From positions 1-64,000 of the forward strand of contig JAFVOS010000004.1 of the NCBI GenBank assembly GCA_017505705.1: a stretch of DNA of 64,000 nucleotides, given 5' to 3'. Below the pieces are notes generated by a model. It saw only the letters and a list, made by a program, of their open reading frames with translations, was not told where the DNA came from and did no database searches. The DNA is from Alphaproteobacteria bacterium (GTDB taxonomy: Bacteria; Pseudomonadota; Alphaproteobacteria; Rs-D84). Both the position numbers and the translations under genes were made by a program. Positions 40,568-49,977 of the stretch are shown here, piece by piece (position 1 is the first letter of the stretch; every line of letters starts with the position of its first letter).

Positions 40568-41783
40568 TCCTGCTTCTTAGATACGGCAGCATACGCATTG
40601 TTAAATATCCAGACATAATCATAGCAAGCGTTATTAGCACCAGATACCAACGCAACCATGGATAACCACCAAATACACCAATATACATCAAACCAACATA
40701 ACCAATCCAGCGACCAATGAACAAAGCAAAATCACGAAAGACAAAGTATTCTATTTTTTGATTTGCGGTCACACACTTTGAATTCGATAATTTAAACATA
40801 TTAACGCTGCACAGCTGATCCAAAACAACAATTGCAGTCGAATATACAAAATTATAAAACAGAAACGTTATTGGGGTCGTGTGCCAGACAAATGCGGATA
40901 TCCCCATGACTATTATAAAAGTACTGATTAATATCATATATGGATAATATCTGGGTCTGCCAAATCGGCCAGTTAACCAGGATGTGATAATAGAAAACAC
41001 AGAAAATAATGTTGTAAATATACCCAAATTTAAATCCGTTTTAAACATAAATACGGTATACATCGTTATAACAGATGCCAATAATCCAGTACCAAATCCA
41101 CGCATTATTTCCATTGTGAACAAATTTCTTATGACAGGAAAACGCATCATACAATGAAAGAAACCACGAAAGTCAACGGGGGCCCGACAACGATGACGCG
41201 ATGGCGACAAAAAAACCATCAACCCCAGCTCTAGAACAGACAACCCAAGCAACACATACGCAACCTGGCTATACGAACCAGTATCAATAAAGAAGCCCAG
41301 CGTTACGGGAACTATTACCTTGACCGCATAATTTGTAGACATCTTGGCGCCCATGTACAAACCAACCGTTTGACGTGTACTTTTCTCGCCGATCATTAAA
41401 TTCATTGGCAGATGATACATTGCGGCACCAATACCATACAAAACACCCAATGGAATCACGTATTCGGCAACACGTGTATCCAATAAAATTATCGACAACA
41501 ACAATGCTATCTTAGGTATTTGATTCAACGCAAACACAACTACTTTGTTATAACGTTTACACCAGTGTGCAAGCATAAAAAATCCTGCACTGGTGGCTGC
41601 ATATTCAAACAACTTGTACGTTGACACTGACACAATTTCATTAGACGATAATTGCATAATAAAAGAGATTAAAAATGTACCCAGAAACAAATCTGTTATA
41701 TTGCGCAATGCAGAAAAAACAACCAATAATCTTAAATCACGTGTCAGGCGTGGCTTGGACATAAAACTATCTCTGGAATACAT
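40563..41783 (-). CDS. MFS transporter (third)
   Basis: A 406-residue transporter with about 12 helices (FLGTFLISFIMQLSSNEIVS early, CKRYNKVVVFALNQIPKIAL in the MFS loop position). It is distant from the tandem pair at 34-36 kb. The start is ATG at 41783 (MYSRDSFMSKPR) or 41762 (MSKPRLTRD). The first has no ribosome site but is placed two bases from the predicted transcript start of a TATAAT promoter, so it may be leaderless. Substrate unknown. Confidence 0.75.
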   Translation of the reverse strand: MYSRDSFMSKPRLTRDLRLLVVFSALRNITDLFLGTFLISFIMQLSSNEIVSVSTYKLFEYAATSAGFFMLAHWCKRYNKVVVFALNQIPKIALLLSIILLDTRVAEYVIPLGVLYGIGAAMYHLPMNLMIGEKSTRQTVGLYMGAKMSTNYAVKVIVPVTLGFFIDTGSYSQVAYVLLGLSVLELGLMVFLSPSRHRCRAPVDFRGFFHCMMRFPVIRNLFTMEIMRGFGTGLLASVITMYTVFMFKTDLNLGIFTTLFSVFSIITSWLTGRFGRPRYYPYMILISTFIIVMGISAFVWHTTPITFLFYNFVYSTAIVVLDQLCSVNMFKLSNSKCVTANQKIEYFVFRDFALFIGRWIGYVGLMYIGVFGGYPWLRWYLVLITLAMIMSGYLTMRMLPYLRSRK

Positions 41784-41791
41784 TACGGTTG

Positions 41792-41820
41792 ATTATATCA
41801 TAATTTAGGTATGAATTGAA
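41792..41820 (-). promoter_or_regulatory. Promoter of the third MFS gene, predicted leaderless
   Basis: Minus-strand TTCAAT (41820-41815), 17-bp spacer, TATAAT (41797-41792). The ATG is at 41783, so little or no leader is expected. Confidence 0.5.
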
Positions 41821-41837
41821 TCACAGATATTAAAAAT

Positions 41838-41866
41838 TTGACACCATAAAATTACGATTGTATAAT
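41838..41866 (+). promoter_or_regulatory. Perfect consensus promoter of lptM, predicted leaderless
   Basis: TTGACA (41838-41843), exactly 17 bp, TATAAT (41861-41866). The start codon A is at 41873, the usual +1 position. Confidence 0.75.
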
Positions 41867-41872
41867 TTGCGT

Positions 41873-41992
41873 ATGAAAAAAATTTTATTTATATTAATCG
41901 CAATTTCGACATTGGCATGCGCAGGATGTGGTGTAAAATCTGAACTGCAACACCCAAATCCAAATTATCCACGCACGTATCCTGTTTATTAA
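41873..41992 (+). CDS. lptM: LptM-like small lipoprotein
   Basis: A 39-residue outer-membrane lipoprotein. The signal MKKILFILIAISTLACAGC has lipobox CAGC followed by GVKSEL, which matches the CG-x-K-x-x-L opening of LptM/YifL. That protein helps disulphide maturation and assembly of the LptD-LptE translocon. The Pro-rich tail (QHPNPNYPRTYPVY) is short. An LptE gene is present at 49974. The promoter has perfect -35 and -10 boxes and predicts a start at the ATG, so no ribosome site is expected. Confidence 0.8.
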   Translation: MKKILFILIAISTLACAGCGVKSELQHPNPNYPRTYPVY

Positions 41993-42018
41993 AAATCCCC
42001 CATTCTGGGGGATTTTAT
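41991..42018. terminator. Terminator between convergent lptM and parC
   Basis: CCCCC(ATTCT)GGGGG at 41997-42011 with A5 before and T4 after. Confidence 0.75.
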
Positions 42019-44249
42019 TATTTACCAAACTTGCCATTACGTGGGAAACCAACAGGGACGGTTCGACCCTGGGACGCACGTTTGGCAACCCATGGTTTCC
42101 AATCAGACATTTTTGTTGTGCCACGTCCAGTCGTCCAGCCAAAACCATCCGCCGCATCAAAGAACATTACATCCAGAACATACGTTCTGTCAGCGTTATA
42201 TTTCTGCAAAATTACACCCTTGCCACGTGACATTTGTGGAATTTCCGACGCTGCAAATATTAACAACTTGTCATTAGATCCAGACATTGCAACCATATCG
42301 CCCGTCACAGGCACGCACATAACCGCAGGATTTTTAGTATCAACATTCATAACCTGCTTTCCATTACGTGTCTGGGCCAGACAATTGTCGCCAGATACAA
42401 TAAACCCAGCCCCATGACGACCAACAACCAAATATTTAGCATTAACATCCAATACAAACGCACACACAATTGTTTCATCTGCCCCAATATCTGCCATCAT
42501 TCGTACAGATTCACCAAAACCACGTGCAGATGGCAATTCATTGGCCGCCAATGTAAACATCTTGCCACCGGATGCAAACAGATTGATTTTATCCGTTGAC
42601 ATTGCATGAAATGCAAATTGTAATTCGTCGCCTTCTTTGAACTTTAAATCCAAAGAATTTAAATCCATGTGACCCTTGGCAGCACGAATCCATCCCATAT
42701 TAGACAAAATAATCGTCAATGGTTCTTTTTCGATAAATTCATCTGCATCAACAACAACTTCTTCGGTTTGTTCTGACCATGTGGTGCGACGACGGCCCAA
42801 TGTTGTTTTTTTATCATAACGTTTTTTAATATCAGCAAACCATGCCTTTAATTGGCCATTCTGCATGTCTTCACTGGCCATCAATTCTTGCAGTTGGCGC
42901 TGCTCTTCACGCAGGGCCGCATCTTCACGCTTGATTTCCATTTCTTCCAGTTTACGCAATGAACGCAGACGAGTGTTCAAGATTGCTTCAACCTGAATTT
43001 CTGTTAAATTAAATTCAGATATCAAAACAGATTTGGCGTCATCTTCGGTACGTATAATTTCAATAACCCTGTCCAGATTCAGATAAACAACCAGCAAACC
43101 ACCCAAAATTTCTAATCGACGTGCAATGTTTGTTAAACGCCAATTCGTTCGACGCAACAAAACACTTTTTTGATGGGCGACAAATTCACGCAACACATCA
43201 CCAATTGGCATCACACGTGGCGCACCGTTTGAATCAATGACGTTAAAGTTCATATTGAATTTGTATTCCAGGTCCGTCATCGCAAACAAATGCGCCATCA
43301 TCTTGTCTGCTGGGATATTACGTGTCTTGGGCGTAATAACGATGCGAACATCCGTCGTTGATTCATCGACAATATCATCAACCAATGGCAATTTTTTGGC
43401 ATCAATCAGGGTTGCAATCTGTTCAACCAACTTAGATTTAACGATACCATATGGAATTTCTGTAATTGCAACCTGGTATGAGCCACGTTCCAACTCTTCT
43501 ATTTCCCAGCGTGCACGAATACGAAACGCACCACGACCTGTATCATAATTTTTTACAATTGTATCAAAAGAATCAATTAAAATGCCCCCTGTTGGAAAAT
43601 CAGGGCCAACCATTTTCTTCATAATCTGGGCAGTGGTTGCATCGGGTCTGTCAACCACCAGGGTTAAGGCATCACAAACCTCAGCCACGTTGTGGGTTGG
43701 AATATTTGTTGCCATACCAACTGCAATACCCATTCCACCATTTGCCAACAAATTCGGAAACGCCCCTGGCATCACAACAGGTTCCATCGTTGTGCCATCA
43801 AAATTCGGCATCATATCAACGCTGTCTTCGTCCAGCCCTTCCATAATCAGCATGGCAGCATCTGTCATTTTTGATTCTGTGTAACGGTATGCCGCCTGGG
43901 GGTCGCCATCGATATTACCAAAATTCCCCTGGCCATCGATTAACGGATAGCGTACCGAGAAATCCTGGGCCAGACGAACCATCGCATCATAAACCGAACT
44001 GTCACCATGGGGATGATAATGGCCCAACACATCACCAACAACGGTTGCGCATTTGCGAAACGCAGCGTTTGGCGACAATTTTTGGCGCAACATAGAATAC
44101 AAAATACGACGATGCACAGGCTTTAACCCGTCACGAACATCTGGCAATGCACGTGAAACAATCGTACTGACCGCATAGGACAAATAACGTTCAGACAAAG
44201 CGTCTGACAGTTGTTGTGAATCAATTCTTTCGACAATTTCTTTTACCAT
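42018..44249 (-). CDS. parC: DNA topoisomerase IV subunit A
   Basis: Cuts and passes DNA to unlink sister chromosomes, with ParE. The 743 residues include [20 protein letters not shown], the winged-helix region [20 protein letters not shown], and the catalytic Tyr in [11 protein letters not shown]. The C-terminal beta-pinwheel is shorter than in GyrA and lacks a clear GyrA box (QRRGGKG-type); the last residues ([10 protein letters not shown]) are typical of ParC. No parE is adjacent. Confidence 0.92.
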   Translation of the reverse strand: MVKEIVERIDSQQLSDALSERYLSYAVSTIVSRALPDVRDGLKPVHRRILYSMLRQKLSPNAAFRKCATVVGDVLGHYHPHGDSSVYDAMVRLAQDFSVRYPLIDGQGNFGNIDGDPQAAYRYTESKMTDAAMLIMEGLDEDSVDMMPNFDGTTMEPVVMPGAFPNLLANGGMGIAVGMATNIPTHNVAEVCDALTLVVDRPDATTAQIMKKMVGPDFPTGGILIDSFDTIVKNYDTGRGAFRIRARWEIEELERGSYQVAITEIPYGIVKSKLVEQIATLIDAKKLPLVDDIVDESTTDVRIVITPKTRNIPADKMMAHLFAMTDLEYKFNMNFNVIDSNGAPRVMPIGDVLREFVAHQKSVLLRRTNWRLTNIARRLEILGGLLVVYLNLDRVIEIIRTEDDAKSVLISEFNLTEIQVEAILNTRLRSLRKLEEMEIKREDAALREEQRQLQELMASEDMQNGQLKAWFADIKKRYDKKTTLGRRRTTWSEQTEEVVVDADEFIEKEPLTIILSNMGWIRAAKGHMDLNSLDLKFKEGDELQFAFHAMSTDKINLFASGGKMFTLAANELPSARGFGESVRMMADIGADETIVCAFVLDVNAKYLVVGRHGAGFIVSGDNCLAQTRNGKQVMNVDTKNPAVMCVPVTGDMVAMSGSNDKLLIFAASEIPQMSRGKGVILQKYNADRTYVLDVMFFDAADGFGWTTGRGTTKMSDWKPWVAKRASQGRTVPVGFPRNGKFGK

Positions 44250-44289
44250 AGTACCTAAAATTTAGAACATTTGAAAAAAAATAACAACA

Positions 44290-44322
44290 GAAAAAACACC
44301 CGCTTTTTATGCGGGCATTTTT
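44290..44322 (-). terminator. zapA terminator
   Basis: CCCGC/GCGGG at 44299-44315 with an A6 run on plus before it, giving a T run on minus; it lies just after the zapA stop. Confidence 0.7.
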
Positions 44323-44326
44323 ATTT

Positions 44327-44605
44327 CTATTGGGCGATTTTATGCTTAATCTCACGAATACGGGCCAATATTTCTTTTAAATCTTCATCTGTTATGGTCT
44401 GAATGGGCTTTGATCGAACTTCATCCGCCAAAACAATACACAATGTTGCCAACAGCGAACTTTCTGGCAAAGGACCAATCTTGTCCAAAATCTGACGCGC
44501 ACGTGCATCAACCATTTTACCCAAATCAATCAGGCGGGCTTCCTGGCCATCTTCACAGCCCATGGGGTAATTTTTGTTAACAATAGGAATGGAAACGACA
44601 CTCAT
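44327..44605 (-). CDS. zapA: Cell division protein ZapA
   Basis: A 92-residue protein that cross-links FtsZ filaments. The start (MSVVSIPIVNKNYPMGCEDG) and the following LIDLGKMVDARARQILDKIG with LLATLCIVLADEV fit the ZapA N-terminal domain and helix. The coiled-coil C-terminus is short. Its ATG overlaps the stop of the upstream small gene by four bases, so they are coupled, a common alphaproteobacterial arrangement. Confidence 0.85.
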   Translation of the reverse strand: MSVVSIPIVNKNYPMGCEDGQEARLIDLGKMVDARARQILDKIGPLPESSLLATLCIVLADEVRSKPIQTITDEDLKEILARIREIKHKIAQ

Positions 44606-44811
44606 GACAACTTCTTTAGTATATCCAATGATTTATCAATTAAATCTGTTGCACGTGCATTTTTATCACGCAATACACGAACCTGTTCGGTCAGAATTGC
44701 AACCTCTAAATCTGTTTGTTTGCCGGCAGCAACCGCAGTACCACGCAAAGACGTGGCCGCAGATTCAAGTGCCGCCAATTCTTGAAAAATTTGTTGTTTT
44801 ATATCAGCCAT
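44602..44811 (-). CDS. Small coiled-coil partner upstream of zapA
   Basis: A 69-residue helical protein (IKQQIFQELAALESAATSLR, then EVAILTEQVRVLRDKNARAT) with a heptad pattern. It resembles the DUF4164-type coiled-coil proteins next to zapA in alphaproteobacteria. It likely assists the Z-ring; its exact role is unknown. The stop overlaps the zapA start. Confidence 0.65.
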   Translation of the reverse strand: MADIKQQIFQELAALESAATSLRGTAVAAGKQTDLEVAILTEQVRVLRDKNARATDLIDKSLDILKKLS

Positions 44812-44895
44812 AGTATCAGTTTAAGATATTTTTTATATGCGTTCAACCCTAAAATGTGATATAATAAGTTGGTAAATTGTGGGGGACTGGATTCA

Positions 44896-45867
44896 ATGAA
44901 AACTAAAATTATCTATATTTCTGGAAATGAACTGTTTGAAATGGGCGATATTCGTGCGGCATTCGAAGAAGTACGAAATACATTGGGGCTGGATAAAGAT
45001 ACGATATTATTTGGTGTCCCTGTTGATGAAGACAATGCATTGGCACAACCAATTCAGACATGTGACAGCGCAAATACATTCGAACCAGAAGATATAGAGA
45101 TTCCAGTTGTTCAAGATATTATACCAGAACCAATCCACACAGCTGAAACCGTTCAAGAAGATCCACAGCCAGAAGTAATCCCAGAAGTTATTGTGCCAGA
45201 AGAACCAATTTATGATGAAATACCGGTTATTGAAAATATACAGCATGTTGAAAATAATGAAGATACTGTAATTCCTATTTTATCTGTACTGGGGGGGACG
45301 GACACAAATGTTGCCCCAGAAGAAGAACCAGAACAAACACAATATGTCACAGATATTATAACAGAAGCTGTTGAACAGCCAGATGACGAAATCGAAAAAC
45401 AAGCAGAAACACTGCAGATATCAATCGAAGATGTTGTCGCCGATCAGGCACCAGTCGAAGAAGAAGAAAAAGAAAAAACCCTGGAAGAATTATTGGAAAG
45501 CATGACACCGTTGGGCGAAGATATTTTAGAAGATACAGACAATAATGAATCAAGCATTAAAGATATGGCCGATACAGATTCAGATGTTGATTTTTCTGTA
45601 TCAATGAACGATGACGTAACCGATACAGATGCAACGTTGGCGCAACTGGCAAACGAATTTGCGCAAACACAAGATCAGATACCAACAACACAAAAAAATA
45701 CCGGCAATGGAAAAATCAGCAAGCTGAAAAATATATTACCATTTAAAAAAGCCAAGCGTGATGACAGCGGACTGATGGGTGATTTGTTCGGATGGGCCGG
45801 GATTGCTGCAAACGATGAAGATTTTTCAATTCCAGGTTTCTTTACCAGTGCGGGCGGACAAAAATAA
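44896..45867 (+). CDS. Acidic low-complexity protein, first gene of an unknown operon
   Basis: Function not recognised. Of 323 residues, the first 45 (MKTKIIYISGNELFEMGDIR, then AAFEEVRNTLGLDKDTILFG) look like a small folded domain. The next 230 are extremely acidic and Pro/Glu/Val-rich (for example QPEVIPEVIVPEEPIYDEIP), so unfolded. A short basic patch and a Gly-rich end follow (LPFKKAKRDDSGL, GFFTSAGGQK). There is no signal peptide. It is 9 bases from the following membrane-muralytic gene, so they are co-transcribed. Confidence 0.6.
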   Translation: MKTKIIYISGNELFEMGDIRAAFEEVRNTLGLDKDTILFGVPVDEDNALAQPIQTCDSANTFEPEDIEIPVVQDIIPEPIHTAETVQEDPQPEVIPEVIVPEEPIYDEIPVIENIQHVENNEDTVIPILSVLGGTDTNVAPEEEPEQTQYVTDIITEAVEQPDDEIEKQAETLQISIEDVVADQAPVEEEEKEKTLEELLESMTPLGEDILEDTDNNESSIKDMADTDSDVDFSVSMNDDVTDTDATLAQLANEFAQTQDQIPTTQKNTGNGKISKLKNILPFKKAKRDDSGLMGDLFGWAGIAANDEDFSIPGFFTSAGGQK

Positions 45868-45876
45868 TACACGTGA

Positions 45877-46875
45877 ATGAATATAGAAACTGTTTTTAGA
45901 CTGCTTAGTAATGCCGGATTTCGCAATCTGGGGGCTGATGACGCCAATATATACATGGAAGACCCAGCATGCATAATTCGCAGTTTTGAAACATTCCTGG
46001 AATATGCGTGGACAATTCTGATTTTTATTACTGGAATTATGCTGGCAGGATGGGCGTGGGCGATGATACGTGGCTCAAAAAATGCTGAGCTGAAGTCAAT
46101 TACAAATAATTTAAAGAACTTGGTTCTTTTGCTGGGGGTAATCAGTGCGACACCTGTGCTGGTTAATTTTGTATATGGTGGCGACTTAATTGGACGTGGT
46201 TGCAAAACCATTGCGATACCAATTGAAACCGTCGACAAATTGTTGGCACAGCGATATGAAGAACTGGAAAAATACGATGCGTATAATCTGTATGAAAATT
46301 TTGAAATTTATGATTCTGGCGCAACAATCGGGCAAACAACGTATGTCCAACCATCTGTTTCAAATGATGCCCAAGAAATTTTAGAAATATCCCCTGCTCT
46401 GGACAAAATTAACGAAACACCACAAAATGCAACACCTGTTCGGGCAATCGAATCTGGCAAGGACGTTATATTTGTCGCTGCAGATGGTCATGAATACAAG
46501 CACACAGGTGGGACACGAGCATGGCGCAATAATAACCCAGGAAATATTCGTATGACTGAATTTTCAAAACGAATGGGGGCAATTGGGGCTGCTGGGGGAT
46601 TTGCTGTGTTCCCAGACGAACAAACAGGTATGGTGGCGGTAAAAAAACTGTTAAGGACAAAAAATTATGCAAACAAAACAATTGCAGGTGCAATCAGCAG
46701 ATATGCCCCACCATCAGAAAACAATACCGCAGCATATCAGCGCAGTATTGAAAAATTAACCGGCTTAAATATTAACAGAAAAATGTCTGAACTGTCCGAC
46801 CAAGAATTAGACAGGGTGGCAAATGCTATTCGACATATCGAAGGATGGAAGCCTGGAACAGTTGAAAAAATATAA
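45877..46875 (+). CDS. Membrane protein with possible muralytic NNNPGN domain
   Basis: A 332-residue protein with two N-terminal membrane helices (about 42-63, TILIFITGIMLAGWAWAMI; and 84-100, LVLLLGVISATPVLVNF) and a periplasmic C-terminal domain. That domain contains WRNNNPGNIRMTEFSKR, GGFAVFPDEQTGMVAVKKLL and KTIAGAISRYAPPSENNTAA, a pattern known from phage- and secretion-linked peptidoglycan-active proteins. The overall shape suggests a wall-remodelling component of an envelope machine, perhaps secretion-related; this is inference. No ribosome site is strong, so translation may depend on the preceding gene. Confidence 0.55.
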   Translation: MNIETVFRLLSNAGFRNLGADDANIYMEDPACIIRSFETFLEYAWTILIFITGIMLAGWAWAMIRGSKNAELKSITNNLKNLVLLLGVISATPVLVNFVYGGDLIGRGCKTIAIPIETVDKLLAQRYEELEKYDAYNLYENFEIYDSGATIGQTTYVQPSVSNDAQEILEISPALDKINETPQNATPVRAIESGKDVIFVAADGHEYKHTGGTRAWRNNNPGNIRMTEFSKRMGAIGAAGGFAVFPDEQTGMVAVKKLLRTKNYANKTIAGAISRYAPPSENNTAAYQRSIEKLTGLNINRKMSELSDQELDRVANAIRHIEGWKPGTVEKI

Positions 46876-46890
46876 GCAAAGGAATAAATC

Positions 46891-47502
46891 ATGCAAAAAA
46901 CATTAAAATCGCTGGTTGTTATATTAATGCTGGTTGTTATATCTGCGCTGGTGATGATGCTGATTAAAGGGGATTTTAAAAAGACAGGAAAAACAATGGG
47001 GGCAACCAGCCCACAAGTGTCTTTTGACGCAAAAAAATCTGAGGTCAAAAATACAACCGAATTCGATGATGGTTTGGGGACCCCAGACGCTGTGACATAT
47101 GGAACACTGGATGAATTTGGCGAAGGAATTCAAAGTATTGCCGAATTTTATCGTGATATAAACCAAGATGGAACACCTGATAAAATAACACGTACACATG
47201 TTGCCACAGGAAACGACCACGATTACCAAGAATACAAAATAGAACTGAACATAAATGGCGTAATGGTTAACATTACACCAGCTGGGTTTCGCACAACACA
47301 TGGGGCAGACTGTGCACTGCGGCTGATTAAGTTTGGATTTAAGCCTGAATTTAATGCAACGATAATATCCAGACCATTCCAAGACACATGGGATACACCA
47401 TCTGTGGCATCAAAATATACATACAAGTTTCAGCAAAACAAAATCACTAACACCAATACCAGCAAGATTGGAACTGTATGTGACGTGGCAGAATTATTCT
47501 AG
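46891..47502 (+). CDS. Unknown exported protein, third gene of the operon
   Basis: A 203-residue protein with one N-terminal membrane helix (TLKSLVVILMLVVISALVMM) and a periplasmic domain. AEFYRDINQDGTPDKITRTH looks like a short FG-GAP/calcium-binding-type Dx(D/N)xDG stretch. Two Cys lie near the C-terminus (GADCALRL and GTVCDVAELF) and may pair. AAAGGAATAA precedes the ATG. The stop overlaps the convergent radC stop (CTAG). Its role probably belongs with the two upstream genes. Confidence 0.55.
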   Translation: MQKTLKSLVVILMLVVISALVMMLIKGDFKKTGKTMGATSPQVSFDAKKSEVKNTTEFDDGLGTPDAVTYGTLDEFGEGIQSIAEFYRDINQDGTPDKITRTHVATGNDHDYQEYKIELNINGVMVNITPAGFRTTHGADCALRLIKFGFKPEFNATIISRPFQDTWDTPSVASKYTYKFQQNKITNTNTSKIGTVCDVAELF

Positions 47503-48221
47503 GACGTGCGTGACATTTTCAATTCGTATTGTTCCAATTCACCCAATTGACGGGCATTGCGCATACTGTATATTGCGCCATCGGGTCCAACAATGATATG
47601 ATCGTATAATTTGATACGATGATTCAGCAGCATTTTACCAACATGTGTTGTTAATTCAATGTCATCCAGTGATGGTAAAATTCCACCAACTGGATGATTG
47701 TGGCACAAAATCACCATTGATGCACCCTTGGTCAGCGCATCTGCCAAAATCTTGTCAGCATAGACATAAGACATGTTAACAGATCCAATATTGTGCAAAT
47801 CATCACAAATCAGACGAAATTCATGATCCAGATAAAAAACATGCAGTTCTTCTATTTTCTTGTGCGCCAGTTGGGTTCTGCAATAGTTTTCCAGCACAGT
47901 TTGATTGGCCAAAACCTGGGATTCAACCAAGTGGCGTTTATAGCCCTTGGTCACAATACTGCGCAACAAGTTAAAAAACATTGCAACACCGGTTCCAGCA
48001 CCATCAACCGATAAAATATCTGCTGAATCTGCCAGCATCGTATTATATGCCGAACCAAATCGCTTGTGCAACATGCGTGACAGAACACGCACATCACGAC
48101 GTTGAATTATATATGTCAGCAACAATTCTAATTCTTCTTCATCGCTAAGTTTGCCATCTGTGAACTTCTGTCGCAGACGTTCACGATGCCCTGCACGCAA
48201 TAGCGGATCTGGTTTTGCCAT
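47499..48221 (-). CDS. radC: RadC/JAMM-family protein
   Basis: A 240-residue protein with an N-terminal helix-hairpin-helix-like part (PLLRAGHRERLRQKFTDGKL) and a JAMM metal domain. The JAMM motif is EELHVFYLD, then LCHNHPVGGILPSLDDIELT (HxHPxG...SxxD). The family is linked historically to DNA repair but its true function is unsettled. I chose ATG 48221 because it lies five bases after the map stop; a longer start would overlap map. Last gene of the lptE-holA-map-radC operon. Confidence 0.85.
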   Translation of the reverse strand: MAKPDPLLRAGHRERLRQKFTDGKLSDEEELELLLTYIIQRRDVRVLSRMLHKRFGSAYNTMLADSADILSVDGAGTGVAMFFNLLRSIVTKGYKRHLVESQVLANQTVLENYCRTQLAHKKIEELHVFYLDHEFRLICDDLHNIGSVNMSYVYADKILADALTKGASMVILCHNHPVGGILPSLDDIELTTHVGKMLLNHRIKLYDHIIVGPDGAIYSMRNARQLGELEQYELKMSRTS

Positions 48222-48226
48222 ATTGA

Positions 48227-48988
48227 TTAAACCATTTTTTCTGTAAATATAATTGCACCGTCTTCGGTAATGCCAATCGTATGTTCCCACTGGGCGGACA
48301 AGCCGCCATCAATCGTACGTGCCGTCCAACCGTCTGCATCAATCTTGCATTCTGGCGATCCTGTATTAATCATTGGCTCAATCGTAAAGACCAGACCAGG
48401 AACCATTTTCACCTTGTCCCAGCGTTTATCATAAAAATGGTAAATCTGAGGGTCGTCATGCATAACCTTGCCAATGCCATGCCCAACAAAATCACGCGAA
48501 ATCGAAAAACCATGCGGAGTGACAACTTCTTCGATAACCTTGCCGATTTCGGACAATGGAACCCCGGGCGCACATATTGAAATTGCTGCATTTAATGCAT
48601 CTTGGCAAACGGTCACCAATTTACGTGCCTGGGGCGATACATTCCCAATCATAAACATGCGTGACGCATCGCCATGAAACCCCTTGAATTCTGCGGTCAA
48701 ATCAACGTTTACAATATCGCCGTCTTTTAAAATGACCTTGTCACTGGGGATGCCATGAACAATAACATCATTGACAGATGTGCAAATATTTTTGGGATAT
48801 CCCTGGTATCCAAGATCAGATGATCGTGCCCCATTCTCCTTTAAAAATTGGGCAACCATACGATCAATTTCACCTGTGGAAATGCCAGCTTTTATATGTG
48901 GGCTGATAAAATCAAAACAGCGGGCAACCAGGTCCCCAACAACACGCAAACGTTTAAAATCTTTTGGTGCATATACAGATGCTAGCAT
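48227..48988 (-). CDS. map: Methionine aminopeptidase type I
   Basis: Removes the initiator Met from nascent proteins. The 253 residues carry the pita-bread fold with metal ligands in VNVDLTAEFKGFHGDASRMF (two Asp), FVGHGIGKVMHDDP (His), TIEPMINTG (Glu) and QWEHTIGITEDGA (Glu). GAAGGAATTAAAA precedes the ATG. No N-terminal zinc-finger extension, so subtype Ia. Confidence 0.95.
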   Translation of the reverse strand: MLASVYAPKDFKRLRVVGDLVARCFDFISPHIKAGISTGEIDRMVAQFLKENGARSSDLGYQGYPKNICTSVNDVIVHGIPSDKVILKDGDIVNVDLTAEFKGFHGDASRMFMIGNVSPQARKLVTVCQDALNAAISICAPGVPLSEIGKVIEEVVTPHGFSISRDFVGHGIGKVMHDDPQIYHFYDKRWDKVKMVPGLVFTIEPMINTGSPECKIDADGWTARTIDGGLSAQWEHTIGITEDGAIIFTEKMV

Positions 48989-48990
48989 TT

Positions 48991-49977
48991 TTAATTCCTT
49001 CTTTTTATAGCAAGACGTGCCGCACGAACAGACAGCTTTAAGGCAAAATCACGCAATAAAACCTCGCCTGGCATACCTGTGGTGCGCAACTGCTTTTCTA
49101 ATTCGTTCAATCGAACCAAGACAGCCGTTATTTCTGATTCTGGCCACATTTTAACAGCGTTGTTAAATTTTTCTGCGACCTTCCAAAACAGACGGGGCAA
49201 TTGACCATCAACAACAGCCGTCATCAATTTCTTGAAATGGCCATCCAGCATGCGAACCAGCATGTTGGGTTCCGCATTATCATACAATAATCTGTCCAGT
49301 GCCGTCATCGTTTGCCCAACATGACCCGCCGTCAAAGAATACAAAAAATCATCCATGTCAGCAGCCGCAGAATCAGGCAGACATTTTTCAACATCTTCCA
49401 GGTCGACTGTTTTTTTATCATCAACATATAATGATAATTTGGTTAAAAAACCACGTGTTATCCCCCTGTCCCCCCCCAGGTGCGCCGTCATGTACGCCAT
49501 GGCATCAGGATGAATTCGCCCAATCCCAGCAGCGGATAATGTATCCCTGATTAATGGTGTTAATGTGCGTGCGTCGTCTGTATAACATGCCAGCGCAGCT
49601 AAATTTTCACCAGATTCAAACATAGAACGCAATCCACCACCCGCACGCAAATCACCCGCTGCGACAACAACTGTTGCGCACAGGCTGGGGTGCGATATCA
49701 ATTCTTCGATTGCACGTGCAGACGCATCACCAGCATTGGAAATCATAACCATCTTGCGGCCACCAAACATTGATGGGGTACAACTTTCTGCGAACAATGC
49801 ATCTTGTTTTTCACGCAGTTCATCAGAATCCAGCGCAAAAAGATTGTCTTTTTCAATCCCCAGTTTGCTGATTGCACTGTCGCAAAACTCATCAACCTGG
49901 CCAGCGTCTGGCCCATAGATTAATACTGCACGAACTGTTTCAATGCCCGAATTAAAATCTGATTCTTTCCACTTCAT
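48991..49977 (-). CDS. holA: DNA polymerase III delta subunit
   Basis: Opens the beta clamp in the clamp loader. The 328 residues show the AAA+-like start (AVLIYGPDAGQVDEFCDSAI), the sensor-like GGRKMVMISNAGDASARAIE, and the helical C-terminal collar (DFLYSLTAGHVGQTMTALDR, LLRDFALKLSVRAARLA). Its ATG overlaps the lptE TGA (ATGA), the common lptE-holA coupling in Gram-negatives. Confidence 0.92.
   Translation of the reverse strand: MKWKESDFNSGIETVRAVLIYGPDAGQVDEFCDSAISKLGIEKDNLFALDSDELREKQDALFAESCTPSMFGGRKMVMISNAGDASARAIEELISHPSLCATVVVAAGDLRAGGGLRSMFESGENLAALACYTDDARTLTPLIRDTLSAAGIGRIHPDAMAYMTAHLGGDRGITRGFLTKLSLYVDDKKTVDLEDVEKCLPDSAAADMDDFLYSLTAGHVGQTMTALDRLLYDNAEPNMLVRMLDGHFKKLMTAVVDGQLPRLFWKVAEKFNNAVKMWPESEITAVLVRLNELEKQLRTTGMPGEVLLRDFALKLSVRAARLAIKRRN

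Noticed and set aside
45007-45246. Minus-strand Trp/Phe/Asn-rich frame
   Set aside because: Antisense of the acidic Glu/Pro-rich gene; its odd composition follows from the codons on the other strand.
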